In this document: positions 45,536-58,276 of the stretch, piece after piece | How positions within the stretch are numbered: the stretch's first letter is position 1 | Layout of the letters: each line of letters opens with the position of its first letter | DNA from: Thamnaconus septentrionalis | Taxonomy: Eukaryota > Chordata > Actinopteri > Tetraodontiformes > Monacanthidae | Direction of reading: 5' to 3' | Assembly (NCBI GenBank): GCA_009823395.1 | Contig: CM020516.1 | Coordinates: forward strand, 11,690,001 to 11,754,000 | Length of the DNA stretch: 64,000 nt | Notes under the pieces: generated by a model | The model's database searches: none | Seen by the model: only the letters and a program-made list of their open reading frames with translations | What the model was told of the DNA's origin: nothing | Program-made: the position numbers and the translations under genes

Positions 45536-48074
45536 AGTCGCTGCAGTTATAAAACTGCTTTGGGCTGCTGCAATGATTTAGGTCTCTGTCAGGATATAAA
45601 AACTGCTGCTGAAGTGTTTACTGGCAAACTGAGATGATTCAGCCGAGTGCATCTCTTTTTCGTGCCTTCTTTGCTTTTTTTTCTTTCTTCTCCTTCGGCG
45701 TTATTATTTCGCAATATGTATTTCAACATAATGGAGTACATAAAGCAGCTCCCGGAGATGTTTTGTATTTATCCACCTTGTTCCCTCGATCTTGTTGCAG
45801 CATGGATCCACAGAGCGGGTCGAGATACATTAGACATTTATATCCAGCTGACACCCAAAGAAGCTCCTTGGTGAAAAGAGCTGAATATAAATCGGAGAAA
45901 GGGAAGTTGAATACAAATTTTTCATCCATCGGGATGTTTTTTCTTGTTCTTGTGCAGTTCCTCTCATCAGCCTCTGTGCATCTTTCATCACTTCTATAGC
46001 AAGGAAGTGTGAACACATCATGCAAGGTTTTCACACTGAAAGGAAATAAAAAACGTGTAAACATGAGCCGACGGGTTTCTTCGCGTGTGTGCGATGCATG
46101 CATGATGCGTTTAATCCTGCCGATGTTTTTTTTATGAGGGGTGCAAAAGGACAGACCTGTGCAGGTGTTGTCTCCTGCTTGAAACAGGAGGCCAGAAAAG
46201 GTGGAGGCCAAACTACTTCACACCCTCCGGCGCAAGATGCAAGAACGATGAGCAAAGAATCGGATCACCTGTGCCAAAAAACAGTTTTGCCATCTGTCGA
46301 CCTAATGATCCTGGAGGCCACGAAGCTGCAGAACCTTTCAGCTCTCAAGGTCACGGCCCCTCTGGGTTGAAAGGTAATTTATTTATCATCCTACAAGACG
46401 GAACTGGTCAGCGAAATGCAACTTCTATCTCGTGCACCACTTCAAAAGGCCAGAATCCAGGCAACAGCAGCCACAAAAAGGATCAGGTCGATCTTGTGAT
46501 TGGTTAAAATGGATAATAATCAGAATCCCGCTTGTCACATGCAGACTTTTATGGTGTGTTGAAGCAAAAGATTAGAACGGGGAGTTTTTTTTTTGTAGGA
46601 CATGCTAAAGCGGCACTTTAAAGGATGAAACGCACAGGAATAGATCTCTGTTAAATTTCCACCAACACCTTTGAAGTTCGTCCACGGCTCCCAGGGAGGA
46701 TGTGACAGGGGGCGAAAGTGAATGAGATATTTAATGAAAAAATACCCCCGAAGCCCTTCAAACCTCCTCCATCTGACGCATGTGGCACCTTTGGCGGGTG
46801 TCTTCTATCACTTTACGCTGCCATTCTCTTCAAAGGAGGCTAATTCACACATGACTAACGCAAATGCGTCATACGCAGCGGCCCTGGTGGGTATTTTACC
46901 ATCTTTTTGAAGAAAAGGACTTATTTGAGACGAGGCGCGGACGGCGAGGTGGGGCCGTTGTTACGGAAATTGCCTTCAAACAAGAGTGAAAGGCCTGTGA
47001 TGGCATGATATATCTAACAGGATGAGTCATTGATTACGGGAGATGGAAAGTGTTAAGGAACAAAAGTGCTCTGGATGATTTACTGGACTTACACGTGAGT
47101 CTTAGAGACAGTGTCAAATGCCAGTGTTTATAGAGCAAACACAGCTGAGTCATCTTGGCTCATTTCTTCTCAGTTGATGAGCTGCACTGCAGGTCAGGTG
47201 TATGTATAGTATGTATACGGTAAGTCAGGTATACTATATGTGATATTTCTTGGAGAAATTCTGTAAACAAGTCAGGTTTGGCAACATAATGTATCCCCTG
47301 TGATACCTAACCAGCTAAAAACCTCTTTGATGGCTCTCAAAGATATTCTTCCTGCTGGAAACGTTTAATGGATGAGAGTCCTTAGGAATTTCTATGACTT
47401 TTTGATTCAGCCTCCCTCCTCCCTGAGGCAGCTGCACGGCTCCTTCCCAGTTCAAGCCTACTTCATCATTGATGTGATTGATTTTAACAGACCTCTGCCC
47501 CAGACTACTGCGATGTTGTGACATTTTCAGATGAGCCTAATGGATCCTTGCATTAGTTATGGTTTTTATTTCGTCTCTGTGTACTCTTTCAGGGAACATT
47601 TTCAATAATTTGTCTCTTATTTCATCAGTGGGAGTTGTCAAGCGAGGAGGAAGAAGTGAGAAGTGAGACCCAGCCGGTGTCTTTCTGCACATAGGTGAGC
47701 CGAATTTCAGAACCTCCTGCCCTGGAAAAAAAAAATTGCAATGTTCCTGTGGAGTTACTAGAAAAACCTCTCGTGACTCTGTTGGGACTGGAGAGCAATA
47801 ATTGCGTTTCAGTTGGGCCTCGCCCCAAATAAAGCACATCTTAACTGTCCAGAAAGTAATCAAGGTTCACTTTTTTCAGACAAGTTTGGAAACTTCAGGC
47901 GCGTTTCATTTGGCAGAGGTTATTGTTTGGATGCCCTGTTCAGAAAGGAGACTGGCTGGAGAGCACAGAAAGGCAACAGTGAATCAGGGAAGGTCTGGAG
48001 AGTAGCATCCTTGAATGCACAGCATGTCCAACCTTGAACCAGCACATATGCACAAATTCACTCACAAACCACTT

Positions 48075-48120
48075 CACTTTATCATGTGCACCTTACTAGT
48101 GGGGTACTAATAAAGTGGCC
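48075..48120. repeat. apposed Tc1/mariner-like terminal repeats
   Basis: CACTTTATCATGTGCACC on the left faces GGGGTACTAATAAAGTGG on the right, only a few bases apart. Both ends resemble the CACTTTATTAGGTACACC inverted termini of a common fish Tc1-like element. This looks like a copy that lost nearly all internal sequence, or a very small MITE. The arms are imperfect. Confidence 0.5.
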
Positions 48121-48668
48121 AATTATTCTTACCAAAGCCAGAGTGAAGAGAAGAGGTGTTTATCACCCTGAAAATAGCCATGTGTCAATCTTTTTAATTG
48201 AAAACGGCAATACTCAAACTCATCCCACTGCCTGGATACTATCTTTAGCAACAAGCAAAGCTTAAAGGAAACCGACTGGCTGCGGAATCCAGGAAATTTT
48301 TAGAAAAAGTTTTTTTTTGTCGGGGTTGAGAAAGATGAATAAGATTCCAGCCGACGCCTGATTGGTTCAGCCGCCGTGTGACGTCTTTTTCCATTTGCTC
48401 GCAGTCAGATTCGCAGAATCCAAAATCTCTTGTCAGGTAGACACACTTTCCCGCTGACAATCCAAACCTCAGTGGTTGCTTTTTAGTCACCGAGGGATTT
48501 TTTCCCCCCCCCGTTTTTTTTTCATCATCCGGATTCTCATTTACATCACATCGGTGCAACGTCGGGTGTTTTGCATCTCACTCTGGATGGTGGCATCTGT
48601 TTCCTCAGTGTCCTAATTTTTCAAATTAGCTGAGCTACTCACTCTCTTCTTCTTCCTCCAGGAAACTG

Positions 48669-48669
<1 letters not shown>

Positions 48670-48721
<52 letters not shown>
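48670..48721. repeat. (CA)n microsatellite
   Basis: About 26 uninterrupted CA units. Confidence 0.95.
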
Positions 48722-48723
<2 letters not shown>

Positions 48724-51700
48724 TGCGCTCACATCCACACAGGATACAGGTTGCGTCTTGCTGAGAAACACTGATTAATGCATGATTTATTTAAGGCGTC
48801 GTCGTCATTAGCGGGAGTCTGTGCGTTCGCTTGTGCTGAAAACAAAGAGTCACTGATGTTCATGTTTAAAAGACGTGAACACGTGACCCGGCTGCGACGC
48901 CGCAGACGCGCAAGCCAGACAGACAACTGTGTCGCCGCTCCTCCGTTAATGATCCCGTCTCCTCACATCAGACACTTTCTCAACTCCCGCACACCCAATC
49001 TGCTCTAATTACTTAAAAAGTTATGCCGCGGCGCGGGTATCAGACGCGGCCTCGCGCGCCAGTGATTGACTGTTCCGACTGCGCGCCATTAAGCCCCCGT
49101 GAGACTTCACAAGGAACTTTGTGAAGCTCCTGACCCGCTTTTTTTCACGCTGTGCGCGCGCGCTCGTCTCACGCTGGGCCCGTGCAGCTGTGGATCGCTG
49201 CTCGCCAAGGGGGGTGGCGGGGTGGAGGGGCAGGTGGGGTCGGGGAGGTAACCTTTGATGGTGAGGCTTTGTGCGGAGCACAGCAGGGTGCGGGCACACA
49301 GGAGCAGGAAGTCCACCGACACCATGGGGAGAGAAGAGGCAAATGGTTCAGCTCACGAGCCGGAGTGAGACCTCTATCAGTCTTTAATAGGAGCGCCATA
49401 TTTTTTAAGGGCAATTAGTGTCTGTGCTGAGTCTATTTTCAGCAACGATTCAATTAGACTTTGTCACGTCTTTATTATAGTGCAGAACAAAGTCCTCTTT
49501 TTAGGATCCCTTTGTTATTATTGTTTGAAAATAGCAGTAACACCAACAAAGTCATTGCAGACAATTTTTGCACACGACTTTTATCAGCTTAAAAAACTTC
49601 TAGAAAATGATTAAGTATCATTGAAACTGTTGGCAAAGCGAACATGTAGCGTGGTGATGCTTTTTTTTTGTTTAGAATTGAAGGGGGTCTTGTGTTCTAC
49701 GTCCATTAAATACTTATGAGTCTGATTAAAATAGAATAGTGAAAAAAGGAGATTTTCAGGTTTACAGTGACATGGCTTTTGTTATAAAGCTGTCATTGTC
49801 TTGCAGCCTTGTGGACTGTGTCTTCATCTTGCGACTCCAGACCCACCGAGTGGCTTAAATTGTCAGAGGCAACAAGGGACAAAACTGCAGTGACATTTGC
49901 TGGCCTTTGGGACGTTGGTGACTTTGACAGGGTGATCATTTCAGCCAGTTATGTGAAAACTCATCCCCTGTCTTCTTGTTTTCTTGTTGGGACAAGGTTT
50001 AGCCTTTTGTCCTCCTAAATCATCGTTCTAGCAAATCTTCTTGCGGTTCCTGAAGCTGGGTCCTGCAGGCTCCTTTATTCTCTTACAGCTGAAAACGTAA
50101 CATGCGGTTAAGTTACCAGTGCAGTGGCCATCGTGATAGGTTTTTTTGTTATTTGAAAGGCAGCAAGTGTTTTTTCTCCATCGCTGACCAGTGAAATTTC
50201 GCCGAGTGGGCATTGAAATGCCTTCCCACCTCCTGAGCTTGGACGCCATTGTGTTCAGGTTGCAAATGTGAATGAGTTTGTTGCTTTTTCTCAGAGATGT
50301 GTGTTGAGCATCGGTCCCCTGGGGTTCTGCAATCAATGTTTTCACGAGTCTTCTGTTCGCTGCTCAATTATTCAGCCGGCCTCCACGCCGTGGATGGTGA
50401 TGGATGGCAGAGATGTGAGGGAGAAGACCCTGTTTAGTGTTACATTTGTGGCGGTGCATACTTAAGTGTCTCACTGCGACAGCGAGACGGATGGGAGGAG
50501 TGGCCAGGAGCTCAGGCTTTAATCTGGAGTCGGAGCAGGAAATATTCATGGTTATTCTCAGTTTTTTGTATTTTCAATTCTTCCTCCTAGGGCGAGGTTC
50601 TTCAGAAGACTCTGCTTTACTACAGAAGCCCAGATTGCATAAGCATTTCATGTTTTTTCAATGGTTGTTTTCTCGTGGTCACAGATTCTCTTTTTTTTTA
50701 TAATCCCTTGATAAAATCATGAGAAAACAATTTTAAAATTGGCTTCCACTTGCGATTGGTCGACATGCCCTTGCTCTCAGAGGTTACGCAACCACCTCAC
50801 GCTTGTGCTTGGCATCGTCTGACAACCTGCATGAGGACAGATGATTGCAACACACCGTCAGCGTGCATGTGGATGAAGCCAGAGGGCGAAAGCAATGCGT
50901 TTGAAGGATTCCCACGAGCGTGAGGGCGAAGCCGCAGCCTCACTGTGCACATGGCGGGTATTAGCTTGATGTATGTGGACGTCGCGGCTAAAACCCACTG
51001 CGCTAAGATGACAGGCACTATTTATGCTGGCCAATTTCTCCCGAGGTTCAGTTTCTCAACCTGCAGCAGCGCAACGGCTAGAGGTTTGAACCGCGTTTCG
51101 ATGCCTCGGCTTAGAGATGCGAATCTGCTGGTTGCGCTCGTGCGTGTGCGACGGCTGCTTCTGTCTTACGCCGCGTCGAACTACCGCTCAGCGGGGCGGG
51201 CCGTCCCGCTCAAGACGCAATTTCCGAGTTTGCGGGGAGGTGACGCCACGCCGAGGGTCAAAGCAGCGGGGGGGAGGGGAGTGAAGATTAATTAAGTCGA
51301 CGGGGGGGTCTGGGAGCAGCGCGGGAACTTCCCCATTGCAGGAGCGGCCCAGGTTTCCTCACAGGATGGTCAATGTCTTTAATTGTGAAAACACAACTTC
51401 ATACTTCTGCTCTCCCCGGAGAGCTGGCACCGCGCGTGGAGAAACGTGTCTGCGCTTTACTCGCAGAGAGGTCAGGAACCAGCGGGCTGCACTGTTAAGA
51501 AGGTTAACAGCGGGATGAAGGGGCACTTCTAAAGCCAGAGTTCAGGGGCTAAGATGCCATATAGAAAAGTTAAACTTTGCGCAGAAGGCCTGTTCTGTCT
51601 GCCGGCTATTGCTTGTTCAGTATATTCCTATTTTTAATGTGACGCTGAGCGCCGAGCAGTGACAGCAGTTTCCTTCCACCGGCGTACAGCTGCATCGTTG

Positions 51701-53582
51701 TTTTTTTTTTGTGCCTCATTACCGACCATTTAGTTCCTCCCCACTGAATATATCTGAATCGTCAGCGCAGCGAACGGCGTCCTCCACGCTCCTAATCCCC
51801 GCCGCATCATCCCCGAATCTTCCCGTCCATCTCTCTGACTGCGTCAGTCTCCTTCTCCCACGGTGGCGGCGGGATGACTGACAGCCAGTAAGCTTTCGCC
51901 TAATTGCATCATTATTTTCCCCAACCTTGCACTTTTCACCGCCGGGGCCAAAACAAATGCTGCAGATTTGTCTCTCAGCACATTTGTTTTGACCGCTCGC
52001 TCGTTTAGAGCTGTTTTTCCTCTTTTCTCCTCTTTTGAATTACGCAGGAGCACAAAGCGCGGCCGTGCGTCAGCTTGTGGCACACAAGGCCAGGGGGCGC
52101 CGGAGAAGTTGTAGGTGGTGTAGAAGGTGAGAAGCTTACAGGGTTTTATTCTTAAAATCTAATTAAATTGGTCTAATTAAGTTGAAAAAAAAAAGCTTAT
52201 CTTGATAGACCTGAGACACCATTTGGACAAACAAATTCATTGTGGGTCTAAAAGGATTCTAAAAGGTCCCATGTTGTCCAAATTCACAATGTGTTCTAGC
52301 GGTATTGTTCACCTCCAGCTTCTCGGCGAACTCCTTGGCTCGCTTTGCAGAGAATGCACCGGTGGCTTTGTCGTCCCTTCATTCCGCCTGATGATCTGTG
52401 CGACATTCTTCTGCACGAGACCTGCAACTGCAAGGGATTTAAACCTGAAAGGACGAGATAATGGCTCTGCTGCGGCTGGATGCCGAATGAGTCACGTGTG
52501 TGAGCCGAGGACGGAGTCAACCAAGGTACTTATCGGGACAAAAGGGATTGTTGCTGCGAAAGCCCACGTCGAAGCGGAAGCTGCATGACCTTCATTAAAA
52601 TGTCTGTGTGCATCCACATTTTGTGCTAAAAACACTGCGACAATCACAAATGGAAGGTGTGTTGCCACGCTGTTTTGCCTCCTTCTAAACATGTAGAAGG
52701 TACAACAAACCATCAGTTTTAGTTGGAAGCTAAATTGGGAGACTGTAAATAATATTTGGATCTTAGATATCTAGGAATCATCTCAACATGTGTGGATTTT
52801 CCAGTGCAGTCCTGCATTAAAAACAAGGAGAGGGATTCATCCTCACTCAAGAGTCTCTGTCTGCTTTCCTTAAGTCACAAAAAAGAAGAAAATGACTGGG
52901 TGCTCTCAGGTAAACTCCAGCTAAATGCGAGGTTCTCTTGAAGTCAGATATAAACTTATCAAAAAGAGGAGTAAGCCACACGGGCTTTCCACAGGCACAT
53001 ACGCACGGAAGGAATAATGTTAAAAAGCCTTTAAAGTCAGAAATGCAGACGCAGCCTCTGCCTGGTATTCTAGCAGTGGGTCCTGCTGCCATTGTTGACA
53101 TTTAAGACTTGTTACCAGAAATCACAATTTGCACTTTAACCAAAGGTTTACGTTGTGCCAGTCTACATAGTTACTCAATTAAACCATTTACCCTTTCGCC
53201 AGGAATTCTGGAAACGACACGGGCCAGAATCAACATTGTGCAAAAGGCAAAAATGAAAACGCTTAAATCTAATACGAGTCACGACACTCTCTCATTAATA
53301 TTAATGTAGCTTAATTTAAAAAAACAACAACAACCAAACAAGCCAACAGAAAACCCCTATTTGCACTTCACACGCAAACACAATTGAGTATTCATTCGAC
53401 TCCTGATGGACTTGTTGTCTGTTACTTTGTATTCTTCCGATTGAAAATTCATGGCGCCGGAAGAGTGAGAGTCTCCCCGCAGGAGTGAGAGAGCAGGAGT
53501 GTGAGAGAGACAGAACAGAACCATCAAGATGACAGGCATGGAAAACGAGTCATTTTTGCACTGAATATGAAATAACCATTTT

Positions 53583-53721
53583 GCTGTGTGCGTGCGTGTG
53601 CGTGTGCGTGCGTGCGTGCGTGCTTGTGCGTGCGTGTCTTTTGACGGGGGAGGAGGGAGGAGTCTGTTTGTGTCTTTTGCTGGACCAGTTCTGTGTGTGT
53701 GCCTGTGTGTGAGTGTGTGTG
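53583..53721. repeat. alternating GT/GC purine-pyrimidine tract
   Basis: Runs of GTGC and GTGT units (53583-53638 and 53691-53721) separated by a non-repetitive 50-bp stretch. Such alternation can favour left-handed DNA. Confidence 0.8.
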
Positions 53722-53914
53722 TCACGCCATGGGAGACAGCAGCGTTTGGCCCGTGACGAGGCTCCGCAGATTGGTGTGAAGTGAGAAGCCACTTCAGATA
53801 TGCGCAGCAACGCTGTGCACGTCACATTGGATCTGATGTCCTCCCCCTCGACCGTACGAGGGAGAGAGTGGCCCTGTCCCATTTAGCAGCCCTCCTTCCC
53901 CACAGTCCTTCTGA

Positions 53915-53950
53915 CGATGATGATGAAGATGATGATGATGATGATGATGG
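53915..53950. repeat. (GAT)n trinucleotide repeat
   Basis: About 12 GAT/ATG units with one GAAGAT interruption. Confidence 0.9.
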
Positions 53951-55598
53951 AGGTACGTAATCCGGCAGTGAGCTCTGACCAGGAGGACGAGCCAGGGGTG
54001 ACCCCCTCCCCCTACATGCACACACACACACGCACGCCCGCTAAAGGTGAGGCAGAGCAAAGTCAAACTAATTGGGGCTGCCACGCTGTGCAGTGTAAAC
54101 CAGCAGGGCACATCACCTTTACGTGTTTGAAAGGATTTTTTCACTTCAAGGTCCCACAATGTATTACACTCATTTTCAGATTTTTGCTTTTCAACTTGCA
54201 CTTCAATGAAACAATGTATACACGTTTAGTAAAAAAAAAAAAAAAAATCTATCTATCTATCTACATATGTGCATGTAGGAAAACCAAATTACTTTTATTG
54301 TACGGCAAGTATACACTTTCTTTAATGTGTTTATGGGCAATATGTTAAGCTTTTACCAAAATAAAAATCATAAATCAAGCCAAATATTACACACTGGACC
54401 TTTAACCTTCTGTTTACATCCTAATTCAAAAATACTTGGTTTCATTTTCCTACTTCAAACTGAAGGTTTGTTGGGGAACAAAACAAGGTGGGTGGTTGTT
54501 TGTCATTAGCCTTGGGGGAGGTGCCTGTGCGCCATGTGACATCACATGTTGTAGCACACACACTTTCTGAGAAAGGAAGCCAGCACATAAAAAAGAAATA
54601 AGACATAAGAGCTGGAGAGTTCTAACTTCCGTGGAGTTCATCGACAGGCTGGAGACACATATTACTGTCAGAGAACATTGGTGGGTCTGCAGCGCTAATC
54701 TGCTGCACAGTGATAACGAGACACAGGTGAGATTGATTGGGTAATCAAGCTCAGGTGAGGTGGACAAGAGGAGGAGGTGGGGCTGCAGTCTGTAAGGCAG
54801 AGTTGACAAGTGATGGACAAGTGGTCGGTTTTTCCAGAACCACAGAGTGAGAACAAACCAAAAAAACAAACCAAATACAACTCGAGTCACTGACACTCAC
54901 GCCGACCGTCCATCTAGAGTTGCCAGTCAAACTCACGTGCATGGCTTTGGAGTGTGGGAGGAAGCCGGAGTTGCTGGAGAGACACCACCCACACAGACCC
55001 AGGGTGTGTGCGTCAACAAAAGTGGATGGAAACAACTGATCAAAACGAAGAAAAACACTTCAGTTCAGGGAAGGACGGCTTCCTTTGTTCTTAAGGTGAC
55101 AAGGTATTTATTTATTCATTCTTTTTTTTTTATTTTATTTTATTTAAGAACAAGGCAGCTGTAGCTAATTGGTTCGGTATTTTCAGAATCCGGTCGGCAC
55201 AGAATTTTGCAGATGTGCTCTGAATGAAAATGCAGCGTGCTGTCGGAGAGCCACCCAAAGGTTCACGCTGATTGATTCACTCATGAGTGGAGAAAGTCTG
55301 CTTTGATGTTTGGGAACGGATAATTGAATTCGCTAATTAAATCCTGTATGAAATCGATGCGTCAGTGAGGCTTGCACAATACACTTATTTAGCATTGCAG
55401 AGTGGGAGGCGGCGTGTTATTTATTATTTTGCACTATATATTTGCTGGTGCCGTGTTGCGCCAGAGACAAGCTTCAAATTGTGTTTTTGCCTGCCTGGCA
55501 AATGGCTGTTTTTTTTTTTTTTTTTTAAACGCTATGTGTGACCTTTTATCCCTTAATGTTTCAATGTTGGGATATAAACAATTGTTCTGATGCTTACA

Positions 55599-55631
55599 TC
55601 TATACTACACACTGTTGGTGTGTAGTATAGA
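55599..55631. repeat. perfect 14-bp inverted repeat with 5-nt loop
   Basis: TCTATACTACACAC (55599-55612) and GTGTGTAGTATAGA (55618-55631) are exact reverse complements, separated by TGTTG. It lies in the gene-free interval with no nearby exon. Confidence 0.9.
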
Positions 55632-56334
55632 CTATTGGAGTCATTGATTAGTATTCCTGCAGAAGGCTTAATCAGATTAGACAGGCCTTCATCTCATTAC
55701 AAGATCAGCTGGTATTGAGCGAGTTAACACGAGTCTTTGTCATTACTGGGGAGGTTCCACTGAAACGGCACAAACGCAAGCAGCAAGTGCGGAAAATCTG
55801 TCTCAATGCTTGTCATCGTCATGTGTGGTCGTTTTTAGCTGTTAGCAGTGTGTGGTCGTGTCGCTGGTGCTGTAATTGCAGAATGCTTTTCCCCAAAAAA
55901 ATAATGCATGCAAGGTTGTATTTTGCCACTAAAAATGTTTCCCATTCATCCCCTATTCATATTTGCTTCTTCGTGCTACCTATTCGCCGTGGAATGGTAA
56001 ACCACAAATTCCATTAAAACTATTTTTGAAACTCGACGCTCAGAGGGCATCTAGTGAAAACTCCCCCAGTCCTCTCAAGGAAGAAGTCCAGGAAATAATT
56101 TATTTCCCTGCAAGTAGGTCAGTGAGCAGCAGCAGCAGCAGCGGAAGGTGAAATATTGGAAATGCATTAAATCAGAGGCTTGAAAAGTGAAATGTTGTGA
56201 GCTAAACGTGTGTGTGTATGTGCGTGCGTGCGTGTGTGACATACAGTGGTCTTTAATAAGTTAGGGCCCATGGTTTAATTAACAGTTAAGGACAGATTTA
56301 GGCCTCTGCAGGTCCGTGATGGTTGCCCTCACTG

Positions 56335-56367
<33 letters not shown>
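56335..56367. repeat. (CA)n microsatellite
   Basis: About 16 CA units. Confidence 0.92.
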
Positions 56368-56369
<2 letters not shown>

Positions 56370-56678
56370 TGTCCTTGGCAGTTTCATGAATCACGCTGGT
56401 TAATATCTTCACCTTATAAGGTGCCACGTTCACTAACAGAGGTCAAAGAAGGTGATACACGTTTCGGGCTCACACAGTTTAATTTAATTTGGCTCAATTT
56501 AATTTAAAGTTCTTGACAATTTGAGTGAAATCCAAACTTTTGAGTTCTAACAAAGTCAATGTAAAAATTTCCTATCCAAACTAAGTTAGCAAAACAGTTT
56601 TGAGATCCAACAAAGTTAACATTAAATTTTGGGTTCAGATAAATTGAAGTTTTGTGTTCTCAGGCTTGAAAGAGTTGT

Positions 56679-56718
56679 AACTGAGTTAACTTTAAATTAA
56701 GTTTAAGTTAACTCAGTT
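56679..56718. repeat. perfect 14-bp inverted repeat with 12-nt loop
   Basis: AACTGAGTTAACTT (56679-56692) and AAGTTAACTCAGTT (56705-56718) are exact reverse complements. The flanking 56.47-56.76 kb is unusually rich in TTAA, GTTAAC and AATTTAA motifs, suggesting an old AT-rich transposon remnant. Confidence 0.88.
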
Positions 56719-58241
56719 TAGGTTAACTAAATAGGTCAAGTTCCATTTCATTTCCCCTCAAAATGTGACGGCGTGCACTGTACGCCTGCGTGTCAGCGGA
56801 TGTGGTGTGTACTTATGTTGTCTGATTGTGCAGCCTGGGTACCTCCTCACAGAGGGTGGATGACTTATTGATTAAAAAGACTCATTTATTCAGATGAGGC
56901 ATCTGGAGAGGCTCCAGGGCTTGTTTTAGTTATGAAATCAACCCCCTCTCTCCTGGCCCGCGCCACAACAAACAACTCACACATGGCGCAACAGCCGCTC
57001 TGACAACTTTGTGCCACATCATTCGGAAGAACACATTTAGCGGAAATTCTTCTTTGTCTTTGGATTCCTCTCTGGACCGCTGACAATGTTCTGTCTCGGC
57101 AGGCCCATCAGGCCGATTTCAGGGCTTGAACTGAGACCGATCTAATGACGGCTGCCATGCAAAACGAATATCACTCCTAGTTTGAGACTTCAAAGGACTC
57201 TGTTTTTTAGAGGCAGATGGTGCAACTGAGAGGATGCTGACTGGTCATTATTTAAATGCGTGAAAACGCTGCGGATGAGAGCTCTGTGAGATGGATGTGC
57301 AAGATTTCATTAATCAAGCATTATTTTTTTTCTTTTGCAAGGCTGCTGATTTTCTAACCCGATTTCAACTTATTTTTCAAACTGATGTAACACCAAAACA
57401 AACAGGGATGCAGCCATGGTGGCAAATTAAATAATAAAAACAGTTTGCGTACTTCTTTTAAGTTCTGCTGCCCTGTCATCTCGCTGTTGTCTTTCATTGA
57501 GCTTTGTCAAATGTCACCAGGAGAGGAGCAAACAAAACACACAGGCCAGCACCGCGGCTTATTGTGCAGCCGGGGCCATGATTCACCCGTGGCTGACAGA
57601 CCTAATCTGGCGCTAGGCCCCGGCTGATATGATTTATAGACGAGCGCCAGCTGGATGCTGGGTGCCTCAGTTTTCGCTGCGCCTCCCGTCGAATTGCCAA
57701 CGTCGCCTGCCGCTAATCTGCCCCGGAGCTTCGGATTTGCCTCGTACTTACAGAGCTTGTACGCTTACACGCTGCGGGCAATACGGGTTACGCTATTTTG
57801 AAATAAATAAATAAATAAATGAATAAATGAATTGGCTGGTTGAAATCAGAGTGCGCCTCATGCGGAGAGGCAGAGGTCAGGGTGAAGGTTTGGATGCCGA
57901 GGCCAAAGCCCCGGAGCCTCACTGGATCCTCCCCCTGTGCCCCGCAAAGCCTGTGATCCCGCCGTGCGTTGGAGTCCCCTCGGCCGTTGGTCTGTGGCAG
58001 AGGAGGCTCTCACAAGTGCGCACCAAGTCTGCTGTTTTGACAGGTGCTTGAATCGGGGATTAGAACGAGGATGAGAGGCACATTAATCAGAGGACTCATC
58101 CCCCACTGTTCCTCTCATCCCCCCCCGACTAAATTTACTGCGCTGGGCTTTGACAGCCAGAGAGCGACGGAGAGTTGCGATGGTGTAAATGTGGTTTCCA
58201 AGCTGTCAAATGCTGGCTTATTACTCTGGGGCTCTCTCTCC

Positions 58242-58242
<1 letters not shown>

Positions 58243-58273
<31 letters not shown>
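58243..58273. repeat. (CT)n microsatellite
   Basis: About 15 CT units, preceded by an imperfect CTCTCTCTCCCTCCTCT stretch. Confidence 0.9.

Positions 58274-58276
<3 letters not shown>

Larger units (their letters stand above)
40586..48060. other. gene-free interval, part 1
   Basis: No exon with orthologue similarity or paired splice sites was found on either strand. Contents are simple repeats: (AATA)n at 41102-41128, GC/CA alternation about 43250-43312, (GGGA)n about 43896-43919, (TTCC)n about 44721-44752, and poly-C plus (CA)n at 45474-45532. A long unique-looking stretch at 42800-42930 may be conserved noncoding DNA. Confidence 0.5.
48722..56000. other. gene-free interval, part 2
   Basis: No supported gene. 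It holds a GT/GC-alternating patch (53583-53721), a (GAT)n tract (53915-53950), an A-run with (TATC)n about 54231-54263, and a perfect hairpin at 55599-55631. GC content rises around 48.9-49.4 and 50.9-51.5 kb but no exon structure is visible there. Confidence 0.5.

Noticed and set aside
49252..49325. Minus-strand frame starting MVSVDFLLLCARTLLCSAQS, which looks like a signal-peptide first exon
   Set aside because: The only nearby donor on that strand is a weak GTTACC, there is no acceptor-linked second exon, and I recognise no orthologue. A hydrophobic stretch in GC-rich DNA is expected by chance.
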